From UMGS75 sp051872775 (GTDB lineage: Bacteria; Bacillota_I; Bacilli_A; ML615J-28; CAG-313): a DNA stretch of 5,113 nt. Below are positions 4,454 to 5,113 of the stretch, piece by piece. Location: assembly GCA_051872775.1 (NCBI GenBank), contig JBJEEE010000003.1, forward strand, positions 1-5,113, given 5' to 3'. Both the position numbers and the translations under genes were made by a program. The stretch's first letter is position 1; each line of letters opens with the position of its first letter. The notes below the pieces were generated by a model. That model ran no database searches, was not told where the DNA came from, and was given only the letters and a program-made list of their open reading frames with translations.

Positions 4454-5053
4454 ATGGTTAAGAAAGTTTTTAGTATTATTGAAAAAGTATTTATTGGTAT
4501 TTTAGTTTGTGCAATTCTAATTTTAGCTATTTATTTAGTTAAAAGAGCTATCAATAAAAATGAACCAACTAAAATGTTTGGTTACTATATGTTTTCAGTA
4601 TCATCTGATAGTATGTATAATGAAAACGATAAAGATTCCCTTACAAGAGGGGATTTAATATTTGTTAAACCTTTAAAAGATGATGAATACGAAGTAGGTA
4701 TGGTCGTTACTTATCTATCGGATAGTAGTTCAATGCCAGTTACTCATAAAATAGTTAAACGAGAAGGTAGTATTATTACAACTCGTGGAATAAGTGTAAA
4801 TAATACATCTGATGATGACCCTTTCGATGTTTCTCAAATTTTAGGTGAGGTCAAAGGAGTATGGCGAGGATATGAGAAATTCCTTAATTGGACTAAATCA
4901 CCTTTTGGTATTATTTGTATTGTTGGATTCTTATTTTTGATTTTTGAAGGATTCAACCTAATTCAAAAAAGTCCTGATAAATCAAGTTCTACATCAACTG
5001 ATGTATCGACACCAAATGAAAATATAAATGATGGTGAAAAAGTAAATTCTTGA
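4454..5053 (+). CDS. Second, divergent SipW-like signal peptidase
   Basis: This 199-residue ER-type signal peptidase homologue has a membrane segment at about 10-30, an external catalytic domain, a second hydrophobic segment at about 150-170 and a polar Ser/Thr/Asp-rich tail. SDSM gives Ser53 as nucleophile, VTHK gives His98, and no Lys is in the Lep position, as in SipW. The usual T-K-G-D box is changed to T-R-G-I, so the first acidic residue is replaced by Ile113. The acidic stretch SDDDPFD (119-125) keeps an equivalent of the second aspartate. Activity may therefore be altered, or another acidic residue may serve. The ATG lies one base after the stop of the large secreted protein and lacks a good Shine-Dalgarno site, so translation is probably coupled. 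That points to the large protein as its partner or substrate (inference). It ends with TGA. Confidence 0.85.
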   Translation: MVKKVFSIIEKVFIGILVCAILILAIYLVKRAINKNEPTKMFGYYMFSVSSDSMYNENDKDSLTRGDLIFVKPLKDDEYEVGMVVTYLSDSSSMPVTHKIVKREGSIITTRGISVNNTSDDDPFDVSQILGEVKGVWRGYEKFLNWTKSPFGIICIVGFLFLIFEGFNLIQKSPDKSSSTSTDVSTPNENINDGEKVNS

Positions 5054-5080
5054 TCATAAAATTTTTCATTAAGTTTAGTG

Positions 5081-5087
5081 AAAGGAG
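5081..5087 (+). promoter_or_regulatory. Ribosome binding site of the last, partial gene
   Basis: AAAGGAG with a 6-nt spacer before the ATG at 5094 is the strongest Shine-Dalgarno site in the window. It shows that a further gene of the operon begins here. Confidence 0.75.
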
Positions 5088-5093
5088 TAGAAG

Positions 5094-5113
5094 ATGAAAA
5101 GTGTTAAAAAAAG
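5094..5113 (+). CDS. Start of a further gene, truncated by the window end
   Basis: Only ATG and about five more codons are present (MKSVKK). The 40-nt gap from the previous stop and the strong ribosome binding site indicate a real gene in the same operon. The lysine-rich start would fit the n-region of a signal peptide, perhaps of another SipW-dependent protein, but six residues cannot establish this. Confidence 0.55.

Noticed and set aside
695..5053. Mycoplasma-type code reading TGA as Trp
   Set aside because: Tryptophan is encoded by TGG in all genes, and TGA serves as the stop at 5051-5053.

Overview
The window comes from an AT-rich, Gram-positive-type bacterium. Coding DNA is about 30% GC by eye and non-coding DNA is lower. 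The genetic code is standard: tryptophan is TGG, and one gene ends in TGA. Shine-Dalgarno sites are purine-rich and all genes run on the + strand. The gene content (SipW-type signal peptidases with TasA/camelysin-like secreted proteins) points to Bacillota, probably a low-GC Bacilli, Erysipelotrichia or Mollicutes-related lineage. The species cannot be told from this window.

Positions 1-694 hold no gene I can support, but they are rich in structure. There are two strong sigma-A-type promoters, TTTACA-N17-TATAAT at 272-300 and TTGACA-N17-TATAAT at 377-405. A motif GTATACTTTT..TGGA occurs three times plus one decayed copy. Promoter and motif recur together as three diverged copies of one unit. 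Outer copies of the motif form a 16-bp perfect inverted repeat (219-234 and 439-454) that encloses both promoters. The leader before the first gene is about 280 nt from the nearer promoter.

The genes form one probable operon. (1) 695-1417 is a SipW-like, ER-type signal peptidase. (2) 1505-2134 is a TasA/camelysin-like secreted fibre protein with a SipW-dependent-type signal peptide. (3) After a 218-nt gap with a strong terminator or attenuator hairpin and a second long hairpin comes 2353-3201, a single-pass membrane protein with a cytoplasmic N-terminal domain and an external TasA-like domain. (4) 3214-4452 is a larger secreted protein with a SipW-type signal peptide and a TasA-like fold that seems to carry a large inserted domain. 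(5) 4454-5053 is a second, divergent SipW-like peptidase, one base after the previous stop. (6) A further gene starts at 5094 and runs out of the window.

Inferred working model: the locus makes and assembles a surface fibre or biofilm-matrix structure, comparable in logic to tapA-sipW-tasA of Bacillus subtilis. The first peptidase matures the major subunit, the membrane-anchored TasA-domain protein could act as base or assembly factor, and the second secreted protein and second peptidase form a minor-subunit pair. The attenuator after the major subunit would let it be made in excess. The duplicated promoter region could tune or switch expression.
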